DNA of 64,000 nt from Glaciozyma antarctica PI12 (GCA_002917775.1 KZ627157.1:616079-680078); one strand, 5' to 3'. Counted from the first letter of the stretch, positions 13,883-26,035 are shown. The notes: generated from the letters alone by a model not told the origin. A program made the numbers and translations.

Positions 13883-15780
13883 CTAGCTGCAGTCTTTCAA
13901 CTCGCGGTGCGGCTGCTCGCTCTCTTCTCCCAGTCGTCTCTCCCGCCCGTAACGACTCGAAAGAGTGGAATGGGGACCGGATCTGGATACAGGTATTGCT
14001 TGGAAAGGTTTAAAGCTGGAGAGAGGAGAGAGAGGAACGAGGTAGCGGGGTGGGTGGCAAGATACTTTTGACGGGAAGGGTGCGAAGTGCGGCGGCTGGG
14101 GTGTACAATGAGGGAGAAGTGCGCGCATAGGAGAAGCTGGGAGAGACGGAGATGTTGTAGCTACGGCGAGGGTCCCAAGAGCACTGTGTGCATGATCTGC
14201 CAGGCCCTCGTCAGCAATCATCCTCGCCAAAATGCCACATGAACGTACGTCGGCGACAGACATGTCCATGGTGTCAAACTCCTTCCGTCGACCGTTCGTG
14301 TAGTCGACTCGGATCGAAGGTTTGGCGGCGTGCGAAGATTGGATTGACGGCCAGGGCGTCGTGCGAAGGCGATTGACGAGGTCCGAGGAGGGCGAGCCAG
14401 ACGGACAAGATGGAATGCGATTCGTAGGAGCTTCGAGGCTCAGCGTCGCGATTGGATGCGAATGAGAGCTGAAGGAGGGAGTTGAAGGCGTTGCCGGTGC
14501 CGGCGGAGCCATCGTCCTCGGATCCCACGCCCTCGCCTTCCCGAGCTCGAGCGCGCGAAGCCCCAAAAGGAACTTGTTGGCAGCGCTCGAACTCTCCTCT
14601 CCCGCTTGCATCTGGACGAGAATGCTCGAGACTGATTCCCAGGGACCGAGAGGGGTCGGAGGGAGGTTGCGAGAGTTGAGAACGAGAGCCGAAGTGTTGC
14701 TGAAGGGAAATCGAAGGGAGGGAAGCGAATCCGAGTCGGGTAGGGTGAAGGACAGGTTGACTGTCGTCGAGCGTCCTCGCCGTTTCGGGGACGAACCCTT
14801 CCCTTCGACGGCCTTTTCCAGCGATCCTGAGCGTTCCTCGGCTGGCGACCCTCCTGAATCACTCGTGCGTCGTCCACAATCAAAGTAGGACCCATGATCC
14901 GCTTTTGGGAGATTCTTGGGAGGAATGGCGGGCGAGACGAGGGGTGAAATGTCGTGGAGGGGTGAGGAATGACGGCGCGTGAAGCTGGGCAAGTTGAGGT
15001 GAGCGAGGGCGACGTTGACGAGGGTGTCGGACGCCAGAGACGATGATCTCGAGTGCCCTCGACTGTTGCGTCGTTCGGAGAGGGATTCCTTCTGAGAGCG
15101 GAAGGTGGAGGTCGGAGAGGAGGGCGTCGAGCTGCTGACTGGACTCGTCGGCGACGAGACTGCGTTGACTCCGACACTGCAGAAATGCAAACGCTGTCAG
15201 CTACGATCCCCTGCCGAGCTCGAACAGGAAAAACTCACCTCGCACCAGCCTTGGTCGCACCGATGAGTTTCCTCGTTAATCCCTCGGAGCTCGTCCTCTT
15301 CCCAGCGGCCGACCTGGACCTCCGCAAAGACCTCGTCGAGACCGAGAGCAAGCTCGCAGACGATTTGCGCCGGGAGGTATCGAAGGGAGGGAGGAGGAGG
15401 TCGGCCTCAGGATGTCCGGGGTCGAAGTTGAGGCCGAAGTTGAACGCTGGAACGTGGGAGTGGAGGCTGTCGAGGAAGGAGTGAGAGTCGTCTGGTGGTG
15501 GGTAGGAAGGAGAAAGTGGAGGAGCCGAGTGAGGAGGAGCCGAGTGAGGAGGATCCGAGGACGTCCTACGTCCCCCAAGGCGTTGCTGAAGGTCGTCCTC
15601 GTCCGCCTGCTCCCCCTCCCAAAATGCGTCCCTCGGCGAGTTCTCCATAACCCGAAGAAGCTGGTAACGGTCGTCCGCTGATTTGCGCCGCTGGAAGGAT
15701 GGAAAGGCCGACATGTGAGATTGAGAAGGTTGAGAATGGGCGGAGCTCCGGCGGCGAGGAGAGAGGGTGAGCCGACGCAT
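13883..15780 (-). CDS. Ser-rich protein of unknown function
   Basis: Start ATG at 15780 (MRRLTLSPRRRSSAHS); one clear intron near 15175-15238 joins KAGA to SVGVNAVSS in frame. The protein of about 610 residues is rich in Ser, Pro and Arg with many RRxS/T-type sites (RRKSADD, SRRKSSASL, RRNSRGHSRSSS), which suggests a phosphorylated, mostly disordered protein. A short tandem repeat (DPPHSAPPHSAPP) lies near residue 80. The middle has a more ordered part around TVNLSFTLPDSDSLPSLRF and SALVLNSRNLPPTPLGPWE, and a later block VRSCGILARMIADEGLADH. No known domain was recognised. The last 80 residues are of poor quality by eye and could be read-through of a missed intron. It is flanked by the F-box pair and cullin-3, all on the minus strand. 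Confidence 0.6.
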
Positions 15781-16267
15781 GGCCGACAGTGGCGGGAAAA
15801 GACTGCTGGCGGTAAGGGGTTAAGGTCGAGAGAGGCTTTGGTCGTGAAGGTGGGACGAAACAGGTCGTTCGTTCGAAAGGCGGAGTAGCGAGCTTCAGCG
15901 TGGGACGCTGCTGTCGTATCCCACTGAGGCGAAATTGAGGCGGCGTTCGAGGGAGTCGGAGCCTGAGTAGCTCAGGAGGTGAACGGAGGAGCGGTCCTCC
16001 CTCCAGCACTGAGACAACCGAAGTCAGCGACGCCTTCCTCCTCCCTCCCAGGTGACTCTCCCACTGCCTTCTCACCACCCTGTCAAATCCTCTCAAGCGC
16101 TAAAGCCGAGAGAGTCGATCCGCTGGGACGGGCGCTGTACCAGCCTTCTCAAAGGACCCCTCGCCGAGGACCCAATCCCGAGCAGAAGTCCGCGCCGAAT
16201 CTCGATCCAACGAACAGACAGAGAACAAAGCAATGCGATGCAGCGAAAAACAAAAGGCCCAACTAGA
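15781..16267. other. Intergenic: promoter/leader of the Ser-rich gene and cullin 3' UTR
   Basis: 487 bases without a supported gene. Open frames in this stretch lack the codon bias of neighbours. Nothing else recognised. Confidence 0.45.
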
Positions 16268-19200
16268 CTACGCCTGAATGAGGAGACAACGGTCAGCTGC
16301 TGGGCGCTCGAGAGAGAGAAAGGAGACGGACCATGTACTTGAGCGTCTTGCGATCGTGCTCGTCCCGCTCAAGATACTCCTTCTCAATCATCCGCTCGAT
16401 CGCCTGCTTGATCGCAGAAGGCTTGGGGTGGAAGCGCGCTGCCAGCTGCTTGATGACCTCGTTGACGAGCTCCGTATGCCCGAGCGTCTTGCGATCCTTC
16501 ATAATCCTCACGATGCAAGCCTGCCGTCCTCGTCAGCTCGAGCCAAGATCGCAAGAACGAGCGAAATACGTACCTCGCAAAGCTGATCGCGCCCCTTGGT
16601 GACCTTCTCGCCCGTCTCCTTGCTCTCCTCGGCCGTCTCGACCTTGTTCGCGACCGTCTGAATCTTGATCTTGGCGAGCGCGCACGAGAAGCCCGAGTTA
16701 AACGAGAACTGGTCCGACTCGTCGACTTCGCGACCTTTGGGCGACTTGGTGAGGACCTTGTACTTGGCGCACGCGAGCGTCTGCAGCGTTCGACCGAGCT
16801 CGCTTCGAGCCATCCCGGTGGCTTTGGCGATATCCTGCGAAGCGTCAATCAGTGGGAGAGCTTGCGAGAGCGAGGAGAGAACGCACCGAGTAGGAAAGCA
16901 TCTCGTCCTCGGCGAGCCCCTCAAAGAGTGCGAGAACGACCATCGCATGCGTCGAGATCGTAAGCTCGTGCGAGCGATCCCTAAACCTGGCCTTGACCTC
17001 GACGCTTCCATGCTCGGAGCGGAACGTGAGGATCCGGCCTGAATGCTTCGTGTCGTAGAACGTGCGGAACGCGTCGATGCCCTTGAGGAGGACCGCGGGG
17101 AGGATGCAAGCGGCGTCCCTGTTCGTGATCGGCCAGAAGTTGGACCCGCAGACGATCGTTGACATCTCGAAAGGCGCCTTCTGCGAGCGAGAAGCAAAAC
17201 TCAGCACGCGCACGACGAGCAAGGATGGAAGAGAAGACGCACGACGAGCTGCCGCTCCTGATACCGCTTGTACTCGGCGAGCGTGTCCTCCGAGATCTTG
17301 ACATCCTTCATCATACCCTCCGCCGCCTTGGTGAACCCCGCACCCGCCTCGATCTTGAACTTGGCGAGCATGTTCCGCTCCGCGTCGTCCGAGACGGACC
17401 GACTCGAGATGAGGCGCTTGGCGAGGTGACCGTTGTAGTACCGTTCGAAGGCGTCCTTCTCGATGAGGAAGCGGAAGAGGGCGATCGTCTTGTTGAGAAC
17501 GACGTCGACTTCGTCCTCCGACTTCTGCGACGACGAGGCGTTTAGTGCGCGTCGAATGGAGGAGAGAAGGATAGGCTCACCCCCTTGAGTCCCTTGCGCA
17601 GGTTCTCGTCGACGAAAAGCGAGATGTACTCGGGTGACTTGAGGTTCTTGTTCACAAAGACGGTGAACGCCTGCGCACCCGACATCAGCTTCTCCTCAAA
17701 TCCAGTCCCGCCAAAGCGGAACGCACATCATTAATACTCTTCTCAAACGCCTTATCCGCTCCAAACGCTTCCACCAACAGCGTATCAAACTTGTCCTTCA
17801 AATCGAGCACGCTCTGCACCCACGCCAGCGCCGCCTTCGTCCTCGCCCCACCCTGCTCCCCAGCAACCTTCTTCCCCTCCCTCGCCTTCCCCTTCGCCTT
17901 CAAATCCACCTCCAAATCCTACTCGGGCACCACCAACAGCCCCTCATTCACCTGCTGCCCGACGCGCACGATCCACGCTGAGATCCCCGCTTGAAGCGCC
18001 ATGTGGCCCGTGGGGACGCGGCCGAAGAGGGTGTACAGACGCTCTAGGTCGGCGATACGAGAGTCCTGGATGAGCGTCGAGAGGCCCGAAGCGGGGTGGT
18101 CGAGGATCGCGGAGAGATGCGAGGTGATGAGGGTTTTTTCCTTGATCTTGATGAGGATGATTTCGGTCGAGGGGGCGAGGTAGGTTTGGGCGCGGTTCGC
18201 TTCTTCTGCTAAGCGCTTGTCGATCTGCGGAATGGGGTTAGCGAGCGTCGAGGGGAGCGAGAAAGAGCCGGCGTACCTTCTGGAGGAACGTTGGCGCATC
18301 GCATTCGAGCAGTAGAGCTGCACTTTCGCGCGCGTAGAACTCCTCCGACTGCTTGAGGAACACCTTCTCAAAGCTCGTGCGGTACGGACTTTCCTGCTCC
18401 CCCGGCGTTCCATCTCCCATGACCGACCTTCCCCTCCCACTCCCTCCTCCCGACCCAACTCCCAATACCGGAGTCCCCGATCCTGTTCCGGAAGACGCAG
18501 TGATAGGAAGTGGGATCGCTCCTTCGTCAGTGAGCTCCGAGAGGATCTCGACGACGCTTTGGATCGAATGTCGGCTGACAACTTCTCCTGAGCGTTCGAT
18601 GCGGATGACGGAGAGGAGGGTGGTGATGAGGTGGTGTGCGACGGTCGAGGGGTTCGCAGTAGGGAGAGGTAGGCGAGGAGGAGCGACGGAGTGGCGCGAG
18701 GAGGTGGTGGGTTTGAGTTTTGGTGTAGAGTCGGTGGAGAAAAGGACGACGTGGTGAAAGAATAGGGAGAGGCCGAGGTCCCAGACGGACGGTAGGGAGG
18801 AGGAGCCGGTGTAGACCTTGTCCTGTGCGTCGGGTTAGCTTGACGATGGAATATAGGGCAGGGGCTCAGCATACCATGTACTTGAGCACGTCGCGCAGCT
18901 TGCTCATGCACGCCATGTGGTCGTCCCAGACATCCCGTAGTCGATCCAGGAAGAGCTGTCCCGCCGCCGCTGCCGTCACGTTCTCACTCCCACTCTGAGC
19001 CGCTCCTCTGCCAGACGCCAGAGCCGAAGGCGGGAAGACGGGGACGATTCGGTCTGCAGCCTCCTTTTCCAAGTGCTGGGAGATGAGCTCGGCGACCTTG
19101 TTGTAGAGCGTGTGGCCTTGCTTGTGGAGGACCTGCAGGGCGCGTCAGGAGGCAGCGCAGACGGGAGGACTGGGCGGACTAACGAGGTTGTAGGCGTGCC

Positions 19201-19427
19201 GGTACTGCTCTTCAAAGGACAGCTGCGAGGCGTTGTGCTGCTGGATCTGCTCGATTGCAAGCGAGAGGCGAACGAGCATGTCGCCAGAGAGCTCACCGTG
19301 CTGCGTTGGTCAACAAACGTCTTCAGCTCCTCCAACCCTCGTTCAGTGCAGGGACGCGGCTCACCTTCCGAGGTACCTTGACCTTGCCTGCGCCTTTCAG
19401 AATCGGGCGGCGGGCAGAGGTTGACAT
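16268..19427 (-). CDS. cul3: Cullin-3, scaffold of BTB-type ubiquitin ligases
   Basis: Start ATG at 19427: MSTSARRPILKGAGKVKVPRK then HGELSGDMLVRLSLAIEQIQ, followed by the cullin N-terminal text QLSFEEQYRHAYNLVLHKQG. The core includes YLAPSTEIILIKIKEK, FGADKAFEKSINDAFTVFVN, LFRFLIEKDAFERYYNGHLA and KRLISSRSVSDDAERNML. The cullin homology region follows (STIVCGSNFWPI, ATGMARSELGRTLQTLA). The neddylation segment VRIMKDRKTLGH contains the expected lysine, and the end is YLERDEHDRKTLKYMA. Cullin-3 binds BTB adaptors at its N-terminus and Rbx1 at its C-terminus. About ten exons, total near 800 residues, longer than usual because of a Ser/Gly-rich insert (GVGSGGGSGRGRS). An in-frame TAG lies at 17919-17921 inside a Lys-rich loop; an unseen intron is the likely explanation (see findings). 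Confidence 0.93.
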
Positions 19428-19727
19428 CGCGGGTTGCTTCGATGGGAAAGGAGAGTCTGCTCGGAGGGAGAAGGTGGAAGAGGAGGGGCTGTCAGCCCTG
19501 GTGGAGGGTCGAGTGCGCGCGCGTCGGGGTTTGCTCGAGGAGCGGATGCGTTCCAAGCACGAAGGGGGCGTTGGTGGCGGAGGAAGACGAGGAACCGACG
19601 CCGACCAAACCTCGCGCTCCCGTCAGGCGCTTTACGACGGCGCTCCTGTCTTCTGCACCTTCTTTCAACGCACCAGCCTACAAGAAGAGCACTATTTACA
19701 GCACTGAATATGGACATGCACCGCGAT

Positions 19728-20764
19728 CTAATCGTGAAAGTCCGAAACTCCCTTCGCCAAAGCCGCCTTCACTGCTTCCTCGATGGGGGTCTCCCCCTGC
19801 ATCAAATCCAGAGTCAAGCCCGCCGCACTCGGTTCATCCAAAAGTGCCACCAGCGTCGCTGCGACGTCCTCGCGCTGCGTTTAAAGTCAGCGAGCTGCCG
19901 AGCGAGCCAGAGGGAAAGGAACGAACGTGGACTGAGCCCGTGTGCGTCTCTCCGAGGGAGACTAATCCGGTTCCTGGTCCATCGGCGAGGTTTCCAGGGC
20001 GGAGGATGGTCCATTGGAAGGCGGTGCGCTGGACGAGGTTGCGGTCCGCTTCGAGCTTCCAGCTGCGGAGGAGTCAGCGAGGGTTGCGCAGGTCTTGCGG
20101 GCTGGAGAACGCACTCGTAGTACGTGCCAATCGCTTCATGAGCTTTCTTGGAGCTCTCCATGTCGGCAGCCGTCTGCAACGAAAGACAGTCAGCACTTGT
20201 AGCGAGACAGGCATCGCGTCGGATTGAGAACGCACGTAATGAGCCGGTGCAGGCTTCTTGAGATCACGCGTGTCCCATGCCGAGACGAGCAGAAGCGCTG
20301 GCTTGTCGCCCTGGACTTGCTCAATCGCGTCAAAGACCTAGCAGAACGCCCTCATCAGCTTCGGTCCTCGTCGTCATCCTTCAGGACGCCAGACGCGAGA
20401 CTCACCTTGACCGCTCCCTCGTAATCTACTGCCTTGGTCCTCTCTGCGCCTCCTTTCCCTCCCGCTCCAGCCGCGAAGAGCACCGTCCTAGCCCCCTCGA
20501 ACGCCTCGGCGAGCTGATTGACGGTCGCTTGCTCGAGGGAGAGGAGTTCGGGAACGGCGCCGTGAGCGGTGATATCCTTGAAGTGATCCTTTGAGCGAAC
20601 GATTGAGTGGACAGAGTGGGTTGCTGAAGCCAGGCGGGCAAAGTGGAGGGCGACCTGCGGGCAGGAAGGAGTCAGCCGGGGTGACGTTGGAGCTTCCGTT
20701 CAGAGAGAGAGAGACTCGCCTTGCCGTGGCCTCCTACGACTACGACTCGAGATAGGGAGGACAT
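19728..20764 (-). CDS. Atypical short-chain dehydrogenase (NAD(P)-binding)
   Basis: Protein of about 235 residues with a Rossmann start SRVVVVGGHGKVALHFARLA (GxxGxxA/G nucleotide-binding motif at about residues 10-20). FEGARTVLFAAGAGGKGG, a central VSAWDT, an SSKKAHEA lysine and RTAFQWTILRPGNLADGPGT follow. This order fits the atypical SDR/NmrA-like NAD(P)H-binding group (yeast YMR090W type), cytosolic proteins of unsettled substrate. Six exons. The first intron (20655-20719) has a GC donor (AAG|GCGAGT) instead of GT: using it is the only way to keep the Rossmann motif in one frame. Stop at 19728. It diverges from the Zn2Cys6 gene across a 220-base gap, so the two may share a promoter. The family call is firm; the reaction is unknown. 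Confidence 0.82.
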
Positions 20765-20984
20765 GGCTCGTTGTGCTGGTGCTGAGGCTGTAGGAGGATA
20801 AGCGCTAAGCTCCAAGATGGACAGTCCGAGACGCAACTCCGAGATTTGGATCTTCTCCCCTCCGAGGACAACGGTCTGGCCCCGGCAGCGACGAACTGCC
20901 TTTAGAGGCGCCCCACGAATCAGCAGACCTCTCTTGCTCGAGTCTTCTTCTGCCACTCTCCCAGTTACACCGTTCCCTCACCCG
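20765..20984. promoter_or_regulatory. Divergent promoter region, dehydrogenase / Zn2Cys6 factor
   Basis: 220 bases between two divergently transcribed start codons. No TATA box or named operator was recognised; assigned by position only. Confidence 0.4.
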
Positions 20985-23900
20985 ATGCCGCCAAAGAAGT
21001 TTGACGATCAAACAGTCGGAGGCAGCGACGACGACTCGTTCGAGTCGGAGGAGGATCAAGGCGCAAAGGGGAAGAAGGGCAAGGACAAGCAGGTTCGTCG
21101 ACGGTCGAGCAAAGCCTGTAAGTGCCTCCCCTTGTGGCGTTGAGGAGGCTAAGTCACAGTCGAGCGGGGTTGCTGACCTCCCCCACTTCCCCTCAGGTGA
21201 CAAGTGAGTGCCCGTTCTTGAGCCGCGGTCGCTCGACCAGTGCACCCCCAGCACGCCTTTGAGCATTACTGACTCTTCCCCTCTTCCCCGAGCTGCCGCA
21301 AGTCCAAGTACGTCCTTCTCGAGAGCGCTGTGTGCTCGGGTAATGTGTTGACCCCACTTGCTGCCTCAGATGCAAATGCGCTCGTATCATGGATCCTGGG
21401 ACGAACCAGCCAGTTGGTCCTTGCCAGAACTGTCTTACGGTCGGCGCAGAGTGCACCTACCTGGGTGCCAGCAGGAAGAGGTGCGTTTTGAGGTCCACCT
21501 CCCTGAGCTGGGAGGGAACGCGTTTGGCTACGCCGAGCTGATGTTTTTCTCTCGCAGGGGACCTCCCAAAGGGTGAGCTGGCACGGGCGGCGCTTGAAGA
21601 AGGTGAAGAAGGTCTGACGATACGCGTGTTGCAGCTACATCGAGGCCATCGAGTCGAGGCTGCACAGGATGGAGGCGCTCTTGGGAGGTCTACTGGTCAA
21701 CGAAGATCCTCGCGCTGCGGCTCTCCTTGGCGAGCTCATAGGTGCGCTGCTGCGTTCTAACCATATCTTTTAAGAGGCTGGAAGCTAACCTCGTTCTGCA
21801 GGCGACGACGACGCTCGCGAAGTCCTTACCAAGGACCTCCGCGCTGCCTCTGTTGTGGGCCCTACGTCCAAGCCCCGCAAGTCTTGGAAGAAGGCGGATG
21901 AGGGTAGCATGCCCACCCCTGGTCCTTCTCGCCCGCAGGTCTCTCGCGGCTTGCACGACGCACGACGTTCTCGCCGACAGCGCCCCTCCTCTCGGCTCGA
22001 CACCTCGACCCTGGTTCACGGACGAGGACCTGAGCTTCCCGACTGGCCTGCAGGGAATCGTAGGCCTCGACAACCCGGGCGCGATGCCAGAAATGAACTT
22101 CGGATCGTCGAGCAACGCCCTCGGCTTCGACGCAACTGGAGCTGCCTACCGCGGCGGACGACCAGATTCCGACGAGGAGTCTCGCGCTTCCCCCTCCGTC
22201 TTCCATGGCATCGACATCCCCGTCCCTTCCACTTCCCTCTCCAACGTCACCGGTCTCGGAACGATGAACCCCCGACACGCGAGCGGCGGCTCAGGATCCG
22301 TCAACCTTTCGCTCCCGCAGCACGCCTCTCTCATCAACGACGCGCCAGCCGGCTCCCCGCGCCAGCGACGTCGACTCAACAACCAGTCCCCGACGATCGG
22401 CACGACGAACCTCTTTGGCGTAGGCCCCAACCCCGTGCCTGGCGCGTTTGGCTTCGGCGTACGAATCTCTCTCTCACCCTCCGCATTCTCCGCATGGACT
22501 GACGAAGGAATGCAGACGCACGTCAAGCAAGGCCTTGGACCCGCTTCGATCAACCACACCGGTCAAGCTTCGTACTCGCTCTCGGTGGACGCGGAGCTCA
22601 GTCCAGCAGTCGACGACGAAGCGGCTGGAATGACGGAGTTGGCGGATGTGGTGGGGCAGCTGAGCCTGAACGAGAATGCCGAGGTGCGGTACCATGGACG
22701 GTGAGTCGCATTCCGAGATCGAGGGAGGAGGGGGGAGCTGATGCGCTTGGGTGGCGCAGATCGAGCGGATTGTACCTCATTTCGAAGAGTGCGAGGTACA
22801 AGGACTTTTTCTGGCAGTTCCCCAGCGCGGGCGTCTGGCCTCCTACCGACGGACGAGTCGTGCGTTCTCGCTCCCCTACCGCGCTCGAAGATCTCGCTCA
22901 CACGTACTCTGTCAACAGCTCAAGACGGAGAACGAGATCCTCCAGATCGCCGAAGCCGAGGACCCTCTACCAGATCGCCACACGCAGCAGCACGAGCATG
23001 ATCTCTACTGGACCTACGTCCACCCCCACTTCCCCATCGTGCGCCTCCTTGCTTCACGACGCAAACCAGTAGCTAACGACCGCTTCGTGCAGCTCTACAA
23101 AGTCTCCTTCATGCGCCAGTACCGCCACTCGATGTCGAACCCCAACTCGACCGAGCCTTCGACCCCCGCAGGCAGCGGAAAAGTTCCCATGGTCCTCCTC
23201 CTCTCCATGTTCGCCCTCGCAGCCCGGTACTCGGATCTTGATCCCCCAAGGTCGGACGGCAAGTACTGGACCGGTTCGTGATTTCGCTAGCCGAGGAGAG
23301 ATGGGAGCTGAGAAGTGGTGCGCAGCGGGACAGGATTACCTCGATAAGGCGAAGAGGGTGTTGAACTATGATTATGGGTCTAGCAAGCTCGTGAGCGTGC
23401 AGGCGTTGTTGTTGATGGCGTACCGTGAGATTGGGACGGGAGGGATGTCGGCGAGTTGGCTCTTTACCGGAATGGGTTCGTCCATTCCTAGATTCGAGCG
23501 CTGGCGCGGTGCTGACCTGTACTTCGTTTAGCGATTCGCATGGCGCAAGATTTGGGTCTCTTCCGAGACGTCGAGAAGTGGTGCGTGACTTCGCAGCCGT
23601 CTCGCTCGTGAGCCACACTAACGACCCACGCAGGTTCCTCCCCGTCCAGCGCTTCTCGCACGAGGAGAAGCAGACTCGCAAGCGCGTCTGGTGGGGCTGC
23701 ATCATTCTCGACCGCTACACGGCCTCCTACATCGGACGACCAGGGACGATCCACGAGCGCGATTACGATACGTCGTTCCCCTCCGAGGACGAGCCCGACG
23801 AGCACGAGCAGTGGCGTCCTCTGCGACCGGATGGGACCGATTGGAGCGTGCCTCCCAAGGCGGACATGGACGACCCGCAGGTGTCACTGGCGCGCTACCC

Positions 23901-25686
23901 TCCGACTAAGGCGTACACTCTCAGCTGCTTCAACGCCGCTGGAGCTCTCGCAGTCATTATCAACCGAGTGCGCTTCTCTCTCCGCTTTTTCACCGGAGCG
24001 TTACTGACATGCGCGCAGATCATCGCCAACATCTACGCTATCCGCACCCGAGTTCTCGGCCAGAGCAGCGAGACGCTCCTCTCTCTCCTCGACCAGAGCC
24101 TCGCGAGCTGGTACCTCGCTCTCCCACCGCACCTCGCCTACAACCCCGCCGCGAAAAAAGTTCCGCCACCACATGTGCGTTCCTCCTTCTGGGGGCTTAA
24201 GGAGTTTTCGAGCTGATCATTTCTGCGCGCGGTTTAGATCCTCTCGCTGCATCTTCAGTTCTACTCGGCTTTGATCCTCCTGCATCGCCCTTTGTGCGTT
24301 CTCTACCATCCGCCGCGGGGGTGCGTCGCTTACGAAACCTTTCGACGCAGCATTCCGGGCCAAAACAGCCAGAGTTCTCCCAACTGCTTCCCTTCGCACT
24401 CGATCTGCACGACCTCGGCTACCGCGATCAGCAAGTGAGTCAATCAGTGCCTACGCCTGCTGGGCTGTGTTGACGACTCGGCGCGCAGGATCGTCGCTGT
24501 CTTCACGAAGACGTTCACGCTTCGCCAGTGCCCTCCCTTCCTCACCTACCCCATCTTCAGCGCTGCTGTCATTTGTGTGCGTCTCACGTTTGTTCTTTGC
24601 CGTCGCATTCGCTCACGCTCGTGCATTAGGTCTACAACGCCGGATTCGACGATACGTTGGCACGGTCTGCGAAGATCCACCTCGCTCAGTGCATGGCGGC
24701 TTTGAAGGACATGGAGGTGCGCTTCGATCGCTGCTCGCCGTGCTGGAGTGATGGCTCATCGTCGACTCGCGCAGGTCATCTGGGGAAGTGCGATTCGGCA
24801 GTGGGAGCTGCTGCACGGTCTCGTCGATCTTCGCGACGCAGATCTGGGCGCCGAGCTTCAGGCCATGGACGAGGACGGCCTGCGAGGCGTCAAGCGACAA
24901 GCCGAATCCCCGTCCGAATCCACCCCTCTGCACCCCAGCACCTTCTCCGGCATCCCTCCGACCAACTTCCACACTCGACCTCTCGGACGTCAGGCGACGC
25001 AGACGGGAGCGGCGAAGACGAGGAGGAGGAGCACGAGCGCGACGAACAGGGTCAAGACGGAGCCTCGACCTTCGAACCTCTCTGGCTCGCCCACGATCCC
25101 CGAAATCTTCCCCCTCGCTCCTCCGCAGATGCCACCTCCGCTCCTTCCGCAGCAGCAGGAGCAGCAGGGCATGTTCAGTCACTCGGTGCCGTCGGCGATG
25201 GGCCACGAGGGAGCGCATCAGACGTACGAATTCTTGGGCGCCAATGGTCCTGCGCTCGACCTCTCCCAGTTCAGGAGTCCGCCGGGGACTAGTGGGGGCG
25301 TTACCAACTTCAGCGACCTGTGCGTGCTTCTCTCTTTGCTCGTCGTTCGTGTGCGAGATGCTGACGTGTTCTTTCGTCGCGTAGCCTCAACTCGTTCCTC
25401 TCTCCGACTGAGGCGGCGGCCGACTCGTCGTTCCGAGGTCTCGACCCGATGCAGCTCGACCCGACGACGCATGGAGGAGGGATGGACACGAACGCCTTCT
25501 TTGGCTTTCCGATGGGAGCAGAGATTACCGAGGATTGGTGCGTCGTATCCTGCTTCGTGCTGCTCGGATGTGCGCTAACATTCTCTTCGTAGGGCGACGT
25601 ACCTTCCTCAGGCGTTCTTCTCTCCCGACCACGCTGGTGTTCAGTCGTCCATGTCGCCGGAGAGCGAGCTGAACCACCCTTCGTAA
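20985..25686 (+). CDS. Zn2Cys6 fungal transcription factor (second)
   Basis: Zinc cluster regulator of roughly 1000 residues. Start MPPKKFDDQTVGGSDDDS, acidic then Lys/Arg-rich, then the zinc cluster assembled over four exons: A-C-D-N-C-R-K-S-K-C-K-C-A-R-I, followed by GPCQNCLTVGAECTYLG. Exons 21197-21203 (7 nt) and 21293-21307 (15 nt) lie inside it. A coiled-coil type dimer segment follows (YIEAIESRLHRMEALL). The regulatory domain includes RYHGRSSGLYLISKSARYKD, DLYWTYVHPHFPI, LLLSMFALAARYSDL, RKRVWWGCIILDRYTASYIG, ILLHRPFIPGQ and the late ATAISKIVAVFTKTF. The tail is Gln/Pro/Ser-rich (LLPQQQEQQ). More than fifteen introns. Between about 21866 and 21940 the frame changes; a weak intron (for example 21881-21938) is needed. 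Target genes cannot be inferred. Confidence 0.88.
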
Positions 25687-26035
25687 GGGAACCGACGACC
25701 CCCTTCCTCCCCTTGCTTTCCGTACCGCTGTGGTTCTGTATACTTTGCTGTTATTCGAAGCTTTGATCTGTCGACAAGAGCGCGCGCCGAACGAGGGTGG
25801 AAGTATGCGGATGACGGGGAGAGGGAGCGCGTTGTTGCTGCGAGATTAGCTTAGCGCGCTGAGTCGGTTCGTGTGCTCTTCCCGTGTTGGAGTCCTCCAG
25901 GTAGCTTGCTCCTCTGCTTCCTCCAACAGCTACTCGCATTCTTTCTCCAGTCTCTCGTCCACCACCGCCAACTGCCGGCGACTCTCTCCCTCTCCTCACA
26001 CTCTACGGCTCCGGAAGCCCCTTTGTCGCGCAGTC
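25687..26035. promoter_or_regulatory. Intergenic: 3' UTR and aspartic protease promoter
   Basis: 349 bases without a gene. The part from about 25905 to 26035 is strongly pyrimidine-rich, typical of a leader upstream of the ATG at 26036. No specific operator recognised. Confidence 0.4.

Noticed and set aside
20765-20984. A binding site for the adjacent Zn2Cys6 factor (CGG triplets) in its own promoter
   Set aside because: CGG triplets are common in this GC-rich DNA and no clear paired spacing stood out.
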